Origin: Chrysaora quinquecirrha
Lineage: Eukaryota; Cnidaria; Scyphozoa; Semaeostomeae; Pelagiidae
NCBI GenBank assembly: GCA_014526335.1
Contig: JACTAT010000110.1
Span: 186,001 to 250,000 of the forward strand
DNA length: 64,000 nucleotides
Direction of reading: 5' to 3'
Made by a program: the position numbers and the translations under genes
Shown here: positions 39,601 through 50,435 of the stretch, in pieces
How positions within the stretch are numbered: position 1 is the first letter of the stretch
Layout of the letters: each line of letters starts with the position of its first letter
Notes under the pieces: generated by a model
Told to the model about the DNA's origin: nothing
What the model saw: only the letters and a program-made list of their open reading frames with translations
Databases searched by the model: none

Positions 39601-42600
39601 AGCCATGGAGAATTTGTACCAAGAAACTTTTAAGTCTGCGAATTGTTTTGATTTACCTTTTGTGTTTCGTGCAATAATTTATTGAAGTTACCACAGGGAA
39701 ACAAGGAAATATTTTTTGTTAAAATAACAATACGCCTTTTCAAAGAGGTCTGGGTTGGCGCGACATTTTTCTGGAAGATGGCAGACATCTTGAGTAAGGG
39801 AATGAAGGCAATCGTCTTTGTGTCGTGTTCATGCAAAGAACGAGATAGCGGTTTTGCTTTAAGAGGGGTACACATTTTTTAAATAAGCAACTTGACTACC
39901 GGTCCAGCCCTCGAATTTGCTTAACGTATCTGGTCTTTCAGCCCAAACAGAATGACTGGGTACCCCCTAAAAACTCTTTTTCTGGCTCCTTTCATGCTAT
40001 TCCATGTAATTGACAAGTTTGCAATGATGTATTGTATAAAAATAGGGATTTCAACCAAAAATTTGAGCAAATCTCAGACCTTAGTTGCTTATTGACCAGT
40101 TGCTTATTAAAAAAAAGTGTAAGTGCAGCAAATTTGCATAAAATTTACAAACAATTTAAAATATGCTGCACTTCCTCTCCTTCTGAAGTGGCCGTAATAC
40201 AGGTTGTTGCATGTGGAGAGGATTCCCTTACTCAAAAATTGTGCGCTGACCCAGACTTCTTTGAAAAAGTCTATTGTTTCTTTTTCTGTGTGCACCCATG
40301 GGCTGTAGGAAACGTGGAGCTCCGAATAAGAAGTAGTTTCCCTTTTAATTTTCTTTATTTCATACATCTGTCTCATTATTCTGCTGCGAAGGCGGCATTG
40401 TAATCTGGTGTGTTGCTGATTGACATGATATTAAGCCATTATGTCACTCAAACAGTAAACTGAAACCTCTTCAGTACATTAATCACGCTAGCGAATCTAT
40501 AATCACTACTGTGGTGGATAATCACTACTGTGGTGGATAATCACTACTGTGGTGGTACTATTTGCGTACTGTGGTGGTAGTTTCTGCGTACTGTGGTGGA
40601 TAATCATGGTGGATAATCACTACTTGTGGTGGGTTATAATGCTTTATGTGGTGAATACAAAATCATAGCAAAACTCTATAGATCAAGCAAGAGAAAACCA
40701 CAAAATCCACCACAGTACGCCAAATCTGCCACCACGCAAGCATAGTAACCCACCACAAGTAGTGATTATCCACCACAGTACGCCAAAACTGCCACCACCG
40801 CAAGCATAGTAACCCACCAAAAGTAGCGATTATCCACCACAGTACCACAGTACGCAGAAACTACCACCACAGTACGCAAATAGTACCACCACAGTAGTGA
40901 TTATCCACCACAGTAGCTATTATAGATTCGCTAGCGTGTTAATATTAGATGGGTAAAAAGAGCTTCAACTTGCTGGTTTCAGCTCTCTCCACATGAACTG
41001 AACTGAAGACCTTCAACTTTCAGTTTGAGTGACATGATAGCTCAGTCTTATGTCAATCAGTCGTATGCGAGATTACAATGGCGCCTTCGCTGCAGAATAA
41101 TGAGACAGATATATAAAGTAAAGAAAATTAAAAGGGAAACGACTTCTTATTCGGAGCTCCACGTTTCTTACAGCCCATGGTCCACCTGTCCAATGTGGTG
41201 CTTGCTCGGCTTTATTTTCCTGGTTTCCCTGTGGCCTCGTTGTTAAGGTAAACATGTCATTGTACTTCCTTCTTCCGTCTTCCTAGAATTTTTCAACTCC
41301 TCTCAGTGCCTTGATTTGTTTTGTTCCACTCAGTCAGCTGTTCACTTTCTGCAAAAATGTTTTATCGCAATCGTGAAGATTTCGATGTCATATTCCAAGA
41401 GCAAAATGATGAGGGTAACGATATTTTGAGGTCTAATGAAAGTCCTCGTTCGAAAGAGCTAGCTCAAACATTGCTGAACATGAAAGCAAACAAAAATGGC
41501 GAAAACTTTCACTTTGAATACGACAAGGACGAGGAATATTCCACAGATATTGGTTATCACAGATTTGACGATCATCGTGGCTGGAAGAAAGCTAGGCTGT
41601 CATATTTAAAGTCCGTTTACAAATGTTTTATGTGCTCCTTTTACACGACATTTTTATGTGGCATACCGGGAGGGTTGGTTGCTGTTCTTTTGACTTGGTT
41701 ACATTTGAATCTTGCGGAGTCCTGTTACACTTTCGACACACATTGGTATCAAATCCCACTGGATATAAGAAGAATCAGACTGACAACTCAAGTTGTAGAG
41801 GGAATGATCGTCCAATTCTGGTCTTTTTCTGCACTTTTATTTGTATTTGGTTGGAAGGCTGTGCACGATTTGAACATCCCAATTTGGAATGTCCTTGCAG
41901 CAGCACTAGATGCGATTTACCGGCTGTTCCTTAGTGTTTATGGAATTTACAATAAATCGTGGCATTCATATCCTTTAAATGTCATTTTTGCAAGCATAAC
42001 ATGTTTTAATTTCTATCGAATTACAGCTCATTTTGAGAGGAGGACTTTCCCAAGGATCAAACTTGCTGTCAAATTTGGAATTGCTTTCCTCCTTGGAATA
42101 CCTTTGTTTTTGATAATGAATTACGTATTGCTACCAGCTTACAGTAAAACCAAATCTGACGTCACGAAAGCTGTTTTTTCTTCACTGCTCCCAGTGGCTT
42201 TTATTATCCCGAAGGCAATTATCAATGTCTGCTTGGTTGATTTATCTGAGCATTGTGAACCAGGCAGACTTTCAGTCTTCGTTGTTGGGTTTTACACAAT
42301 GACAAGCATTATAGCAAGGTACCTACAGGCTAATGTTGAAACAAGGGCAATTTTCATTGCACTCTGCTTTGTACATGCTATTGAAAATGTAATAGACAAG
42401 GTGACATATAATCTCAGACATAAATGCTACAGATACGTTTTTGGTGCTTGTGTTGGGAGAAATGATAATGCAAATAATAAGTTGGCAATGAATCGAATTC
42501 AAGCAGATCAGACTCTTTCTGGGATGATTCTTGAGATGGATACTATTTTAATGAGCTGTGCTTTTGTTGAGATACTGAACTATTACTATGGAAAGGATAT

Positions 42601-44879
42601 AGAAAGTAACAACAAACACAAATTGTTGATGAGGTTTATAGAACGTATTTCGATTGCTTCAATTATTGATTTGGTATTCAATGCGATTTGTATCAAAGTG
42701 CAGACATGGTATTTTAATATACCAGTTATGAGAGTATGGAGAAAGAAATGGTTGTGGATCTTCGCATTCATCATAACGTATACATGTTACACAGTGTTGT
42801 ATTGCTCGGGGTATTTATATGGTGCAATTATCACCCATGACGCATTTAACTCTACAGAAGTTGCAGAGTGCCTTGGACCATTTGAAAAGCCACTTGGTTG
42901 AACAAAAACAAGATAATATAAGAAAACTGAGCATTTGTTCTCAATCCCGTTCTCTTTCTTCCGAACATTTACTACAGTTGCACCTTAGAAACTTGACAAA
43001 TTATAAAATAGAATTTTTAAGTTAAAAATAGCATATTGTTTTATGTCTAAGAAAGTTGAAAATAGCCTATTGTTTTAGGTTTAATAACTCTATAGAGTAG
43101 ACAGTTTCCCAACCAATACTTAGTAGGTTGTAAATCGGGCAACAGAACAATAATGTGTCTAAAATCATCGCCAATAATATTGGGGACACTACAGTAAAAA
43201 CCCGCATATAAGAACCATCCTCGAATAAGAACCTACAGCCTGAAACCTCCAATGTCTGCTCCTTTTCTTAAGAACCTTTTCACCCTGAATTTGCAAAAAG
43301 TTCTTATTTACAGAATATTTGTCTGAATCTAAAAAAGCAATCTGGTAGTAGGTATTGGATGTTCTTTTGCCAAGGCTACTAAAATACACGCTTTTTTTAT
43401 AAAGAACCACTTTATAAGGAACCTACATGTAGCAGGCCCGAAAATTTAAAGAACTTATACTACTAAAGAGAAAATCATTGAGGAACTTTTTGAATGTTGA
43501 GTACTTTTATCACTGCAAATAATCAAGAATTAGAAAGCCGGTTCCATTTATTTGCAGTCGAAAATCACATAGATTGAGTAGTCTCGAGCTTTGCTCACAT
43601 GCAAATGTCTCTCTTTTACTGTTAAGACCACTGTATGTGCAGTTAAAATTAAGGAACTATTAAGGAACTGTTGGAACTACAATTGCCTCAAAAGAGGCCC
43701 AAACATAAGGAACTTTAAGAACTAGGCCTTGAGGTAGGTTCCTTATAAAAAAAGCGTGTATCTCAACATTTTAACAAACAACTGTTCATGTAATTGGCCT
43801 AAACAAATCTGTTTGTACAACATCACTTCTACAAATGTTTGTACATCGGACATCGTTTGCACTACATTTTTATACAATGAAACTTGTGAAAACTTTAAGA
43901 ACCTCTCAGCCTGCTTTCGTAAATGTTATCCTTCAGCTAAGAACCGAAGCAGCCTGGTTTCAAAAAGGTGGGTTCTATATGCGGGTTTTTACTGTACTGT
44001 ATGTTATAAGTATGCTTTACTTTGAAACTCCGATCCCTACAATATATTTGGGTAATTAGATCCTCTCCCCCTGACTCAATGCTGGGACCACTGACAGCAT
44101 CAATTTCGCCAACATTGAGTCGGGGGGGGGGAGGTGTATGCGTCTTTGGAGTGAGAATTTTAGATTCGAAGTGATCCAGCATTTTTGGTGAGGATTGTAG
44201 TTTAGCAGACACAGTATAGTTTCTATTTTCGAATATTGTAAAACAACACTGTAACTTTGTTTAGCAGACGCGGCATAATGTCGATTTTCGAATTTTGTTG
44301 AACAACAAAGTTGTTTTGTAGACAATAGCAAGTATGCCCAATGGTTTTTCCGCTCGTCATCGCGATTTTGAAGTTCTGCACAATTCAAAAATTAAATAAT
44401 GTAGAACAATAACATATAGATGCAGTAACTTATAACTTCGCTTGTTGAATAATTGATACGTTCTGAGGTCTCCCTCTTGTAAAATCGAACACGACATTTC
44501 TTTCGCCTTGCCATTTACGCCCAATACACCTTTTCAACCAAGAGCCTCGTTTTCAAAATTTACGAAAATTTGTTCGCACGAAAATTTTATGTCCTTCGTG
44601 GCAGTTCGATGTTAGATAAGCGTATTTCCAGAAGCCATTATATATTTCGCAAAACTGTATATTTTTTTCAAAAATTTCGACATTATCGTCGTCGTCTCTA
44701 TCATGATCATCCTCGTCATCGTAAATATTATCGTTTTCATCATTACCTTCACCGTCATCATCATCGTTATTATCATTATCGTAATCATTATCATCACTAT
44801 CATTACCATGATCATCGTCATCACAATCATCTTCATCATCATCATAATCATCATCATGAGTGTCTTCATTATCATCGTC

Positions 44880-44920
<41 letters not shown>

Positions 44921-44974
44921 TATCGTGTGATCATCATGATCATCACCATCATCATGATCATCATCATTATCATC

Positions 44975-45006
<32 letters not shown>

Positions 45007-47254
45007 CATCATAATTATCCTCCTTCTCTTCTTGAAAATCATCATCATCTCCTTCTTTCATAAGCTGAATGATTTAGTTGGGTTTAATCTTTGTTTTTTG
45101 CATTATGGTATAAATATTTGGATGAGCAGTAACACGAAACTCTGTCTTTGAAGGAAATGCTTGCTCCCTTTGCGGTTTACCTCAGGACCTGGTTTCGTGT
45201 ATGTTAGTTATAAATACAAAAGTCAAACATAGATTTGAAGAATAGAGATCATAAGAAAATCACAAGACTCAAATGTGGTGTAAGGAACAACTGGTGTATG
45301 CTGCGTGGTTACGAATATTTTTAATAGGTATAACAGCAAGATAATAAGATATACAACACGAGTCAAACAGGTCTGTTTGCAACAGATTAGCTGATATAGA
45401 CCTCCACACTTTTCTTTATTTACCCAGTTGCTTGTCACTTTAATGTATGTTGACAAGACAATGTTATCTATCCGACTTTAAAACAGTTAATTAAGAAACT
45501 CGTTTGTAAGAAACTCAGTACTGAGATCAATATTGGTTAAGAAACTTTCAGTACGCGATCCCTAATGATAAGAAACTCGCAGGTTTCAACAATCTTTAGA
45601 ATTAGAAATATAGGCTCGAGAAGCGAACATTTGTTACATGTTAAGTGTCTTTTTTTACAAAAAAAAACAGCTCATGTTAACGTGGATTGTATTGCTTCTT
45701 CTATTTGTCAAATGCAAGTCTCAATTACCTGTTTTGGCATTAAAAATGTTAATCCCCAAGAAATTGCTTAGAAACTTTCACTATCAAAATTCTCCAAAAA
45801 TTAAGAAACTTTGGGTACTGAAAAAATCTTAGTTTCATATAAAAAAAGAGGGTAGTTTTTCTGGAGAAAATGATGCTGGTGGCAATCGCTCAAAATTGGA
45901 ATTCGCCAATTTTTCATAATAGCCTATACACGTTTTTTTTATAAGGAACCTTTTGTCTGAGTTGAGACTGGAGTTCCTTAATTTTTCAACAAAATGAGGC
46001 TGAAAGTTCCTTATACTGTTCCTTGTCGTGGGATATGTATAAATACTAATTTTTACAGCAAATTCATAGAAACTGTTCTTCATTTCTAACTTTAAGTATT
46101 AATGGAGCCTTTTGGGGAAGAACGATGGGAAATATATTGTACTTCTGTTTCTTTTCGCACAAAACGTCTTGTTCTTTATAAAAAGAGTTTCTTAGTTTTT
46201 CATCCGAGCCTCGACAGTTCCTTAAAGTTCCTTAACTTTTTGGGAATTTTCAGCCTCGAGTTCCTTATAAAGGTGTTCCTTATAAAAAAATGTAACGTTT
46301 AAAGAAAGTAAAGTTAGACTGCAGGTGGAGACTGCGACAAAGTTCTCTCTGATTTTCAAGCTGAAACCTTATTGATCTGTTCCTACTCTTCAGTTCCTGT
46401 TTTGCGGTAAATTTTTCGAAAATTACCCTGGTGAATTTTAAGGTTGAATAAGAAAAATTATATGATGAAATCAGTATCAAATATCAAATTCAGTCTGAAT
46501 TTGAGCCCGATGTTTCAGATGATTTCACTTATGCCTCTGTTCTAAACTTTTTGCCAATTGTAAAATTGACTTATATTCTTATAAAATTGACTTCATAAGA
46601 CAAGAGTGTGTTTTAGTAATTATTTCGAACGAAAACTATCCTAAAAAAACGCCTTTGGAGTAAAAATTGGCTCTAGTTATACAGTTGTACAGTTCTACAG
46701 TACACTGATTATAAATTTTTTGCACTGTGGCTAAACGTTTCTAAAAAATTAGGAACAACTTGAACATAATTCGATGCTACTGAGCTTATAAAAAACAATG
46801 AAATGTGGATCATTAAAATATACAACAAAACAGTAAAATAAGAGCAAATTAAGAAGATATCGAGGCTGAAACAGGCATGAAAACAGAAAAATTTAAGTTC
46901 ATACCCTTACCAAAAATTTCCAGATTCTAATATGAAAACAATGTGCTTACCTGGAATTAGTCCTTCGACTGTTCCTTCTTCATCTCTGTGTATATATGGT
47001 GGCATTTCAAAATACGCGAAAGTAACGGAGCTATTTTTGCACATGCAATACCAAATCTCTCTTGGATCACATTGACTGTAATTGAAATGTTTTCGGTTCT
47101 CTTTTGACTTCGTTACGGCAGCAAACGCATCGTACCTTGAAACGCATTTTTCTTCTGTTTGCTGACTGCAGTTTAACCAGTATTGACATTTTACACATAA
47201 GAATACTGTCAGGAACAGCAACAGTTGCAGAAAACGATTTTCAGGTCTCGACAT
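31686..47254 (-). CDS. Gene A: glutamate-receptor-like channel with a K+-channel filter (9 exons, complete)
   Basis: Exons (minus): 46951-47254, 39132-39466, 37224-37318, 34972-35128, 34249-34321, 33928-33981, 33212-33432, 32507-32711, 31686-31828. All are GT-AG and in phase: 1587 nt, 528 aa. Order: signal peptide 1-24 (LLLFLTVFLCVKC); S1-like half with YFEMPPYIHRDEEGTVEGL and FGSPFVKLFPTPGVYYIE; M1 about 193-213; pore loop 234-248 (SWWAYISMTTVGYGD); M2 about 259-285 with FTASLTSAMTS; S2-like half 298-413; last helix about 436-455; charged, probably coiled-coil tail 482-528. This is the plan of an ionotropic glutamate receptor without the amino-terminal domain, but the filter is that of K+ channels, as in the cyanobacterial receptor GluR0. 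Expected role: ligand-gated K+-selective channel in the plasma membrane, with S1/S2 outside. The ligand is unknown: the usual S1 arginine is not seen. Paralogue: gene B. Confidence 0.9.
31880..32240. mobile_element. Small foldback element in the last intron of gene A
   Basis: The left arm (about 31880-32070) has irregular copies of TTCAGTACAGTGGAGGGATA and ATCATCAGCACAGTGG. The right arm (about 32095-32236) has their reverse complements (TATCCCTCCACTGTACTGA). The repeated word matches that of the large foldback at 3199-5201 closely. It lies between exons 8 and 9 of gene A. Confidence 0.75.
33446..33715. repeat. (ATC)n microsatellite in gene A intron 6
   Basis: About 270 nt of nearly uninterrupted ATC/TCA triplets with a few ATT and GTC variants. 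It occupies more than half of the 495-nt intron between exons 6 and 7, starting within about 15 nt of the exon 7 acceptor side. Reading frames through it (poly-His, poly-Ile, poly-Met/Asp) are artefacts. Confidence 0.95.
34030..34205. repeat. Degenerate pentanucleotide (GTCAA/GGTCA)n
   Basis: Runs of AAGTC, GAGTC, GGTCA and CGTCA units over about 175 nt, in gene A intron 5. It is a simple-sequence tract. Confidence 0.85.
34972..37318 (-). CDS. Gene A pore exons 3 and 4
   Basis: Exon 3 (37224-37318) ends in the codons for MTTV plus GG. Exon 4 (34972-35128) starts with G-TAC-GGC-GAT. The selectivity filter TTVGYGD is therefore assembled across a phase-2 intron that splits the filter's first glycine codon. 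The intron is about 2.1 kb and contains an ACCGTAAA-type repeat (36425-36860). Gene B has the same split. Both splice sites look normal. Confidence 0.9.
36425..36860. repeat. ACCGTAAA-rich element in gene A intron 3
   Basis: Repeated CCGTAAAACCGTG, GACCGAAAAACCGC and ACCGTAAAACCC words. A reverse-complement copy of the same element, including the CCTCCAATAACA/TGGGAGGAATACG region, lies at about 59170-59600 in gene B intron 1. Confidence 0.7.
37429..37790. repeat. MITE-like insert bracketed by a 24-nt direct repeat
   Basis: GCTCGTGATTTCGTGATTTA is present at about 37407 and again at about 37758, on either side of a segment that begins CACGTATTTTTTATAAGAAG like the TA-type MITEs. The repeat is longer than a normal target duplication, so it may reflect a segmental duplication. 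It lies in gene A intron 2. Confidence 0.45.
37852..38693. mobile_element. piggyBac-type non-autonomous element
   Basis: The ends CCCTATCTGGACCGGG and its exact inverse are each flanked by TTAA (37848-37851 and 38694-38697). TTAA targets and CCC-starting ends are the mark of piggyBac transposons. Next to each end is an AGCCCC/GGGGCT-rich subterminal patch. The 842-bp body has no transposase. It lies in gene A intron 2. Confidence 0.8.
40484..40938. mobile_element. Foldback/MITE with CACGCTAGCGAATCTATAAT ends
   Basis: A 455-bp palindrome. The left end CACGCTAGCGAATCTATAAT is mirrored exactly at the right, and TTAAT stands on each side (40479-40483 and 40939-40943). The arms are made of tandem TAATCACTACTGTGGTGGA and GCGTACTGTGGTGG words. 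It is flanked by diverged inverted copies of another repeat (TCTCATTATTCTGCTGCG at about 40370 and 41090). Confidence 0.85.
41357..42901 (+). CDS. Uncharacterised multi-pass membrane protein, intronless, nested in gene A intron 1
   Basis: A 514-aa open frame starting at the ATG at 41357 (context GCAAAAATGT); the frame upstream of it has no ATG. Residues 1-85 are hydrophilic and acidic. After that there are about nine to eleven hydrophobic segments, for example TFLCGIPGGLVAVLLTWLHL, FWSFSALLFVFGW, LDAIYRLFLSVYGIY, FGIAFLLGIPLFLIMNYVLL, LLPVAFIIPKAIINVCLV, LSVFVVGFYTMTSIIARYL, IFIALCFVHAIENVI, IIDLVFNAICI and WLWIFAFIITYTCYTVLY. The codon pattern, length and hydrophobic periodicity argue for a real gene. 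I do not recognise the family and assign no function. It is transcribed opposite to gene A, and its intronless form suggests a retrocopy or a single-exon family. Confidence 0.8.
   Translation: MFYRNREDFDVIFQEQNDEGNDILRSNESPRSKELAQTLLNMKANKNGENFHFEYDKDEEYSTDIGYHRFDDHRGWKKARLSYLKSVYKCFMCSFYTTFLCGIPGGLVAVLLTWLHLNLAESCYTFDTHWYQIPLDIRRIRLTTQVVEGMIVQFWSFSALLFVFGWKAVHDLNIPIWNVLAAALDAIYRLFLSVYGIYNKSWHSYPLNVIFASITCFNFYRITAHFERRTFPRIKLAVKFGIAFLLGIPLFLIMNYVLLPAYSKTKSDVTKAVFSSLLPVAFIIPKAIINVCLVDLSEHCEPGRLSVFVVGFYTMTSIIARYLQANVETRAIFIALCFVHAIENVIDKVTYNLRHKCYRYVFGACVGRNDNANNKLAMNRIQADQTLSGMILEMDTILMSCAFVEILNYYYGKDIESNNKHKLLMRFIERISIASIIDLVFNAICIKVQTWYFNIPVMRVWRKKWLWIFAFIITYTCYTVLYCSGYLYGAIITHDAFNSTEVAECLGPFEKPLG
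43387..43758. mobile_element. TA-flanked MITE, AAGGAACC family, inverted copy
   Basis: Ends CACGC + T-run + ATAAAGAACC and AAAAAAAGCGTG, with TA on both sides. The body is the reverse complement of the copies at 7342 and 14835. Confidence 0.8.
44695..45055. repeat. (ATC)n microsatellite in gene A intron 1
   Basis: About 360 nt of imperfect ATC/ATT/GTC triplets. This is the second such tract within gene A. The His-, Ile- and Met-rich frames through it are not genes. Confidence 0.95.
45492..45854. mobile_element. TA-type MITE related to 8243-8600
   Basis: It shares AAGAAACTCAGTACTGAGAT, AAGAAACTCGCAGGTTTC-like and TTAAGAAACTTTG words with the 8243 copy, and ends in ATAAAAAAAGAGGG. The left end is eroded. 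Confidence 0.65.
45929..46292. mobile_element. TA-type MITE, CACG...CATG ends
   Basis: CACG + T-run + ATAAGGAACC at the left and TTATAAAAAAATG at the right with TA flanks. The body differs from the 406-bp family but repeats the same GTTCCTTA words. Confidence 0.6.
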
Positions 47255-47948
47255 TGTAAATACAGCGTAGACAATTGCATATCAAGTCTTTATGACATTT
47301 TGGTATAGTTATCATGAGCATACTATGAGCATAGGATGAAACCAAGACCACTGGACCAACAGGAACGGAATTAGGGGAATAAGAAACTGATGAATAAGAA
47401 AACCACATGTTTCACTGTATTTACCTCAAACATAAATTAGAGTTTTCTAGCGTGGCAGTACATATGCATAGCAACTTTTGAATTTTAATATTTTTCATAA
47501 TCTTAATTCTATCTGCTCGAAAATTTTGGTAATATAAACTCTCCTTGTCTCGACGCTTATGTCAATCCCCAGGGGGGTGGGGGTACTTCAAATACTATGA
47601 AGAGGGGGGGGGCTCAATCGAAGCAAAATTCCAGTACCCCAAAAAAGTAAAACCCACTTGTTTTTCAAACCCAAAAAAAATAAATTCTTTTAATTTCAGG
47701 TAACATTAGCTACCAAAATCAACGGTTGTATTGTATTTTAGACCAACAAAAGCTAATGTGAGATGGCAGTTACCCCGAAAAAAAAACAATTTGAAAAGTT
47801 TTTTACCCAAAAAAGTAAATTTTACCCAAATTTCATACCAAAAAAAGTAAATTGAGCCCTCTGTCCAAATTTTTTTCAAGTACCCCCTGGGTTTCAATCC
47901 CCGGAGAGCATTTGCTATTAACAATTTCTGAATGTAGAAACTATCCTA

Positions 47949-48302
47949 CACACTTTTTATAAGAACAATTTAATAAGAGCACGAGACTGACTAGTTTTGT
48001 TCAGGTTTTTAAGAACAAACTAAGAAAAAAATGAGGCTGGCCCCTGCATAGGGCCTAAGGATATTAGCCTCCACCCCTCCGCAGTTACCAAGTAAAGTCA
48101 GTGCGCAGGCTAAAGGATATGGGCTGAATATGAAAGTAAAACCATCATACCACTTCCTTACATTCACTGAAAATATAACTGTCTAGGTAGAGGTAAAAGA
48201 GAATTTAAGGACAGATTAAGAACATTTCAGGATGAAAAGGGACAAACAGTAATGAACAGCCATCCTCGATAAAAATTTACTTTTCTTTTTAAAAAAAGAG
48301 TG
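47949..48302. mobile_element. TA-type MITE, CACACT...GAGTG ends
   Basis: CACACTTTTTATAAGAACAA at the left and TTTTTAAAAAAAGAGTG at the right, with TA flanks. The body is AT-rich with TAAGAACA words. Confidence 0.6.
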
Positions 48303-48566
48303 TATAGCAAATGGATTCATTCTCCGAATAAAAGAAACACATTAATCATCTCTAATGTCAGAATCTAGAGACGGAAAAGAAAGGAATTTCGCCGTTGTAG
48401 CATGTCATAGCTACTGTGATTCCCCAAGGCTCAGAAAACTTAACAGACAACATAGATGAGGGCGCGGATGATGGGGTATGCATCCCCCATCCCGATATGC
48501 CTATATCTCCATCTTGACGAAAATAGCTTGTATGGATTGTAACTAGCTCATGCCCGTCTCTGACCA

Positions 48567-48715
48567 CCGCCTCAAGGACCTCCGCCTCAAGGACCTCCGC
48601 CTCAAGGACCTCCGCCTCAAGGACCTCCGCCTCAAGGACCTCTGCCTCAAGGACCTCTGCCTCAACAACCTCTGCCTCGAGGACCTCTGCCTCAACAACC
48701 TCTGCCTCTCCACTT
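48567..48715. repeat. 15-bp minisatellite
   Basis: About ten copies of CTCAAGGACCTCCGC, changing to CTCTGC and CAACAA variants towards the right. In one minus frame it reads as a pentapeptide repeat (EAEVL), but there is no start, splice site or conserved flank to support a gene. Confidence 0.9.
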
Positions 48716-48739
48716 AGCTCCAAGTTGGTCCTAGTCGAG

Positions 48740-50435
48740 GGTCCCTTTTCCTAATGCCAGTCCCAGTCAGTTCTGTTCCTCTGTTTTAGTCCAAGGTCCT
48801 TAGTCCACAATGATGTTCCTAAGTTTCGGATTAGTCAGTGTACAGTAGTTGTCTTTGTCTATCGTCTGTTCCTTAAATAGTCCTGAAATAATTGATGGTT
48901 TTCCGTCCAATTCCTTGGTCCTGTTCGTAAGTCTTGTTATTGTTCAGATGTTCAGTGCTGTTCCTTGGTCCTGCACATCAGCCTTGTTATCCTTCATGCT
49001 CCTAAGTCCAAAAATTATTCATGGTATTCAGTCCTGTTCCTTCATCCTGTTCCTCAGTCTTGTTATTGTTCATGTTTCTTAGTCCTGAAATTATTCATGG
49101 TCTTGAGTCGTGTTCCTTGGTCCTATTCCTCAGTCTTGTTTCTTTTCATGTTCTTGATAGTCTTCAGTCCCATTCCTCAGTCCAGTTCCGCAGTCCTAAA
49201 ATTACTCATGGTCTTAGTCCAATTTCCTTAGTCCTGTTCCTCAGTCCTGAAATTACTCATGGTCTTCAGTCCCGTTCCTCCTTAGTCCTCTTCCTCAGTC
49301 CTGAAATTACCCATGGTCTTCAGTCCCGTTCCTTAGTCCTATTCCTTACTCCTGAAATTACCCCAGTCCCGTTCCTTAGTCCTCTTCCTCAGTCCTGAAA
49401 TTACCAATGACCTTCAGTCCCGTTTCTTAGTCCTGCTCCTCAGTCCTGAAATTACTCATGGTCTTCAGTCCCGTTCCTTAGTCCTCTTCCTTACTCCTGA
49501 AATCACCCATGGTCTTCAGTCTTCCTTAGTCCTATTCCTTACTCCTGAAATTCCAGTCCCGTTCCTTAGTCCTCTTCCTCAGTCCTGAAATTACCAATGA
49601 CCTTCAGTCCCGTTTCTTAGTCCTGCTCCTCAGTCCTGAAATTACTCATGGTCTTCAGTCCCGTTCCTTAGTCCTCTTCCTTACTCCTGAAATCACCCAT
49701 GGTCTTCAGTCCCGTTCCTTAGTCCTATTCCTTACTCCTGAAATTACCCCAGTCCCGTTCCTTAGTCCTCTTCCTCAGTCCTGAAATTACCAATGACCTT
49801 CAGTCCCGTTCCTTAGTCCTGCTCCTCAGTCCTGAAATTACCCATGGTCTTCAGTCCTGTTCCTTTGTCCTGTTCCTTTGTCCTGAAATTACTCAGGGTC
49901 TTCAGTCCTGTTCCTTAGTCCTGCTCCTCAGTCCTGAAATTACCCATGGTCTTCAGTCCCGTTCCTTAGTCCTGTTCCACAGTCCTGAAATTACCCATGG
50001 TCTTCAGTCCTGTTCCTTAGTCCTGCTCCTCAGTCCTGAAATTACCCATGGTCTTCAGTCCTGTTCCTTAGTCCTGCTCCTCAGTCCTGAAATTACCCAT
50101 GGTCTTCAGTCCCGTTCCTTAGTCCTGTTCCACAGTCCTGAAATTACCCATGGTCTTCAGTCCCGTTCCTTAGTCCTGTTCCACAGTCCTGAAATTACTC
50201 ATGGTCTTCAGTCCTGTTCCTTAGTCCTGCTCCTCAGTCCTGAAATTACCCATGGTCTTCAGTCCTGTTCCTTAGTCCTGCTCCTCAGTCCTGAAATTAC
50301 CCATGGTCTTCAGTCCTGTTCCTTACCCATGGTCTTCAGTCCCGTTCCTTAGTCCTGTTCCTCAGTCCTGAAATTACCCATGGTCTTCAGTCCCGTTCCT
50401 TAGTCCTGTTCCACAGTCCTGAAATTACTCATGGT
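48740..50435. repeat. 51-bp minisatellite, about 1.7 kb
   Basis: The unit starts CAGTCCTGAAATTACCCATG, continues GTCTTCAGTCC-GTTCCTTA and ends GTCCTGCTCCT. The period is 51 bp, measured for example at 49980, 50031 and 50082. The units are irregular at the left (48740-49200) and regular from about 49250. Within units there is a shorter CAGTCCTGTTCCT rhythm, so the array probably grew from an 11-13 bp ancestor. Confidence 0.92.

Larger units (their letters stand above)
39467..46950. other. Gene A intron 1 (7.5 kb) with a nested gene and repeats
   Basis: The intron runs from GTAAGC after exon 1 to TTCATTCACAG before exon 2. It carries a foldback (40484-40938), an intronless antisense gene (41357-42901), three TA-type MITEs (43387-43758, 45492-45854, 45929-46292), a short C/G-run palindrome at 44065-44135 and an (ATC)n tract. 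Between them is AT-rich sequence with no further exon that I can see. Confidence 0.75.

Noticed and set aside
41321..41356. Twelve-codon upstream extension of the nested membrane gene
   Set aside because: It begins at TTG. The ATG at 41357 has an acceptable context, and the preceding CCACTCAG could be a splice acceptor or plain 5' UTR.
48358..49398. EAEVL-repeat frame and serine/leucine-rich frames
   Set aside because: They are produced by the 15-bp and 51-bp minisatellites.
48567..50435. CRISPR-like repeat array
   Set aside because: Units are contiguous without unique spacers, and the genome is eukaryotic.
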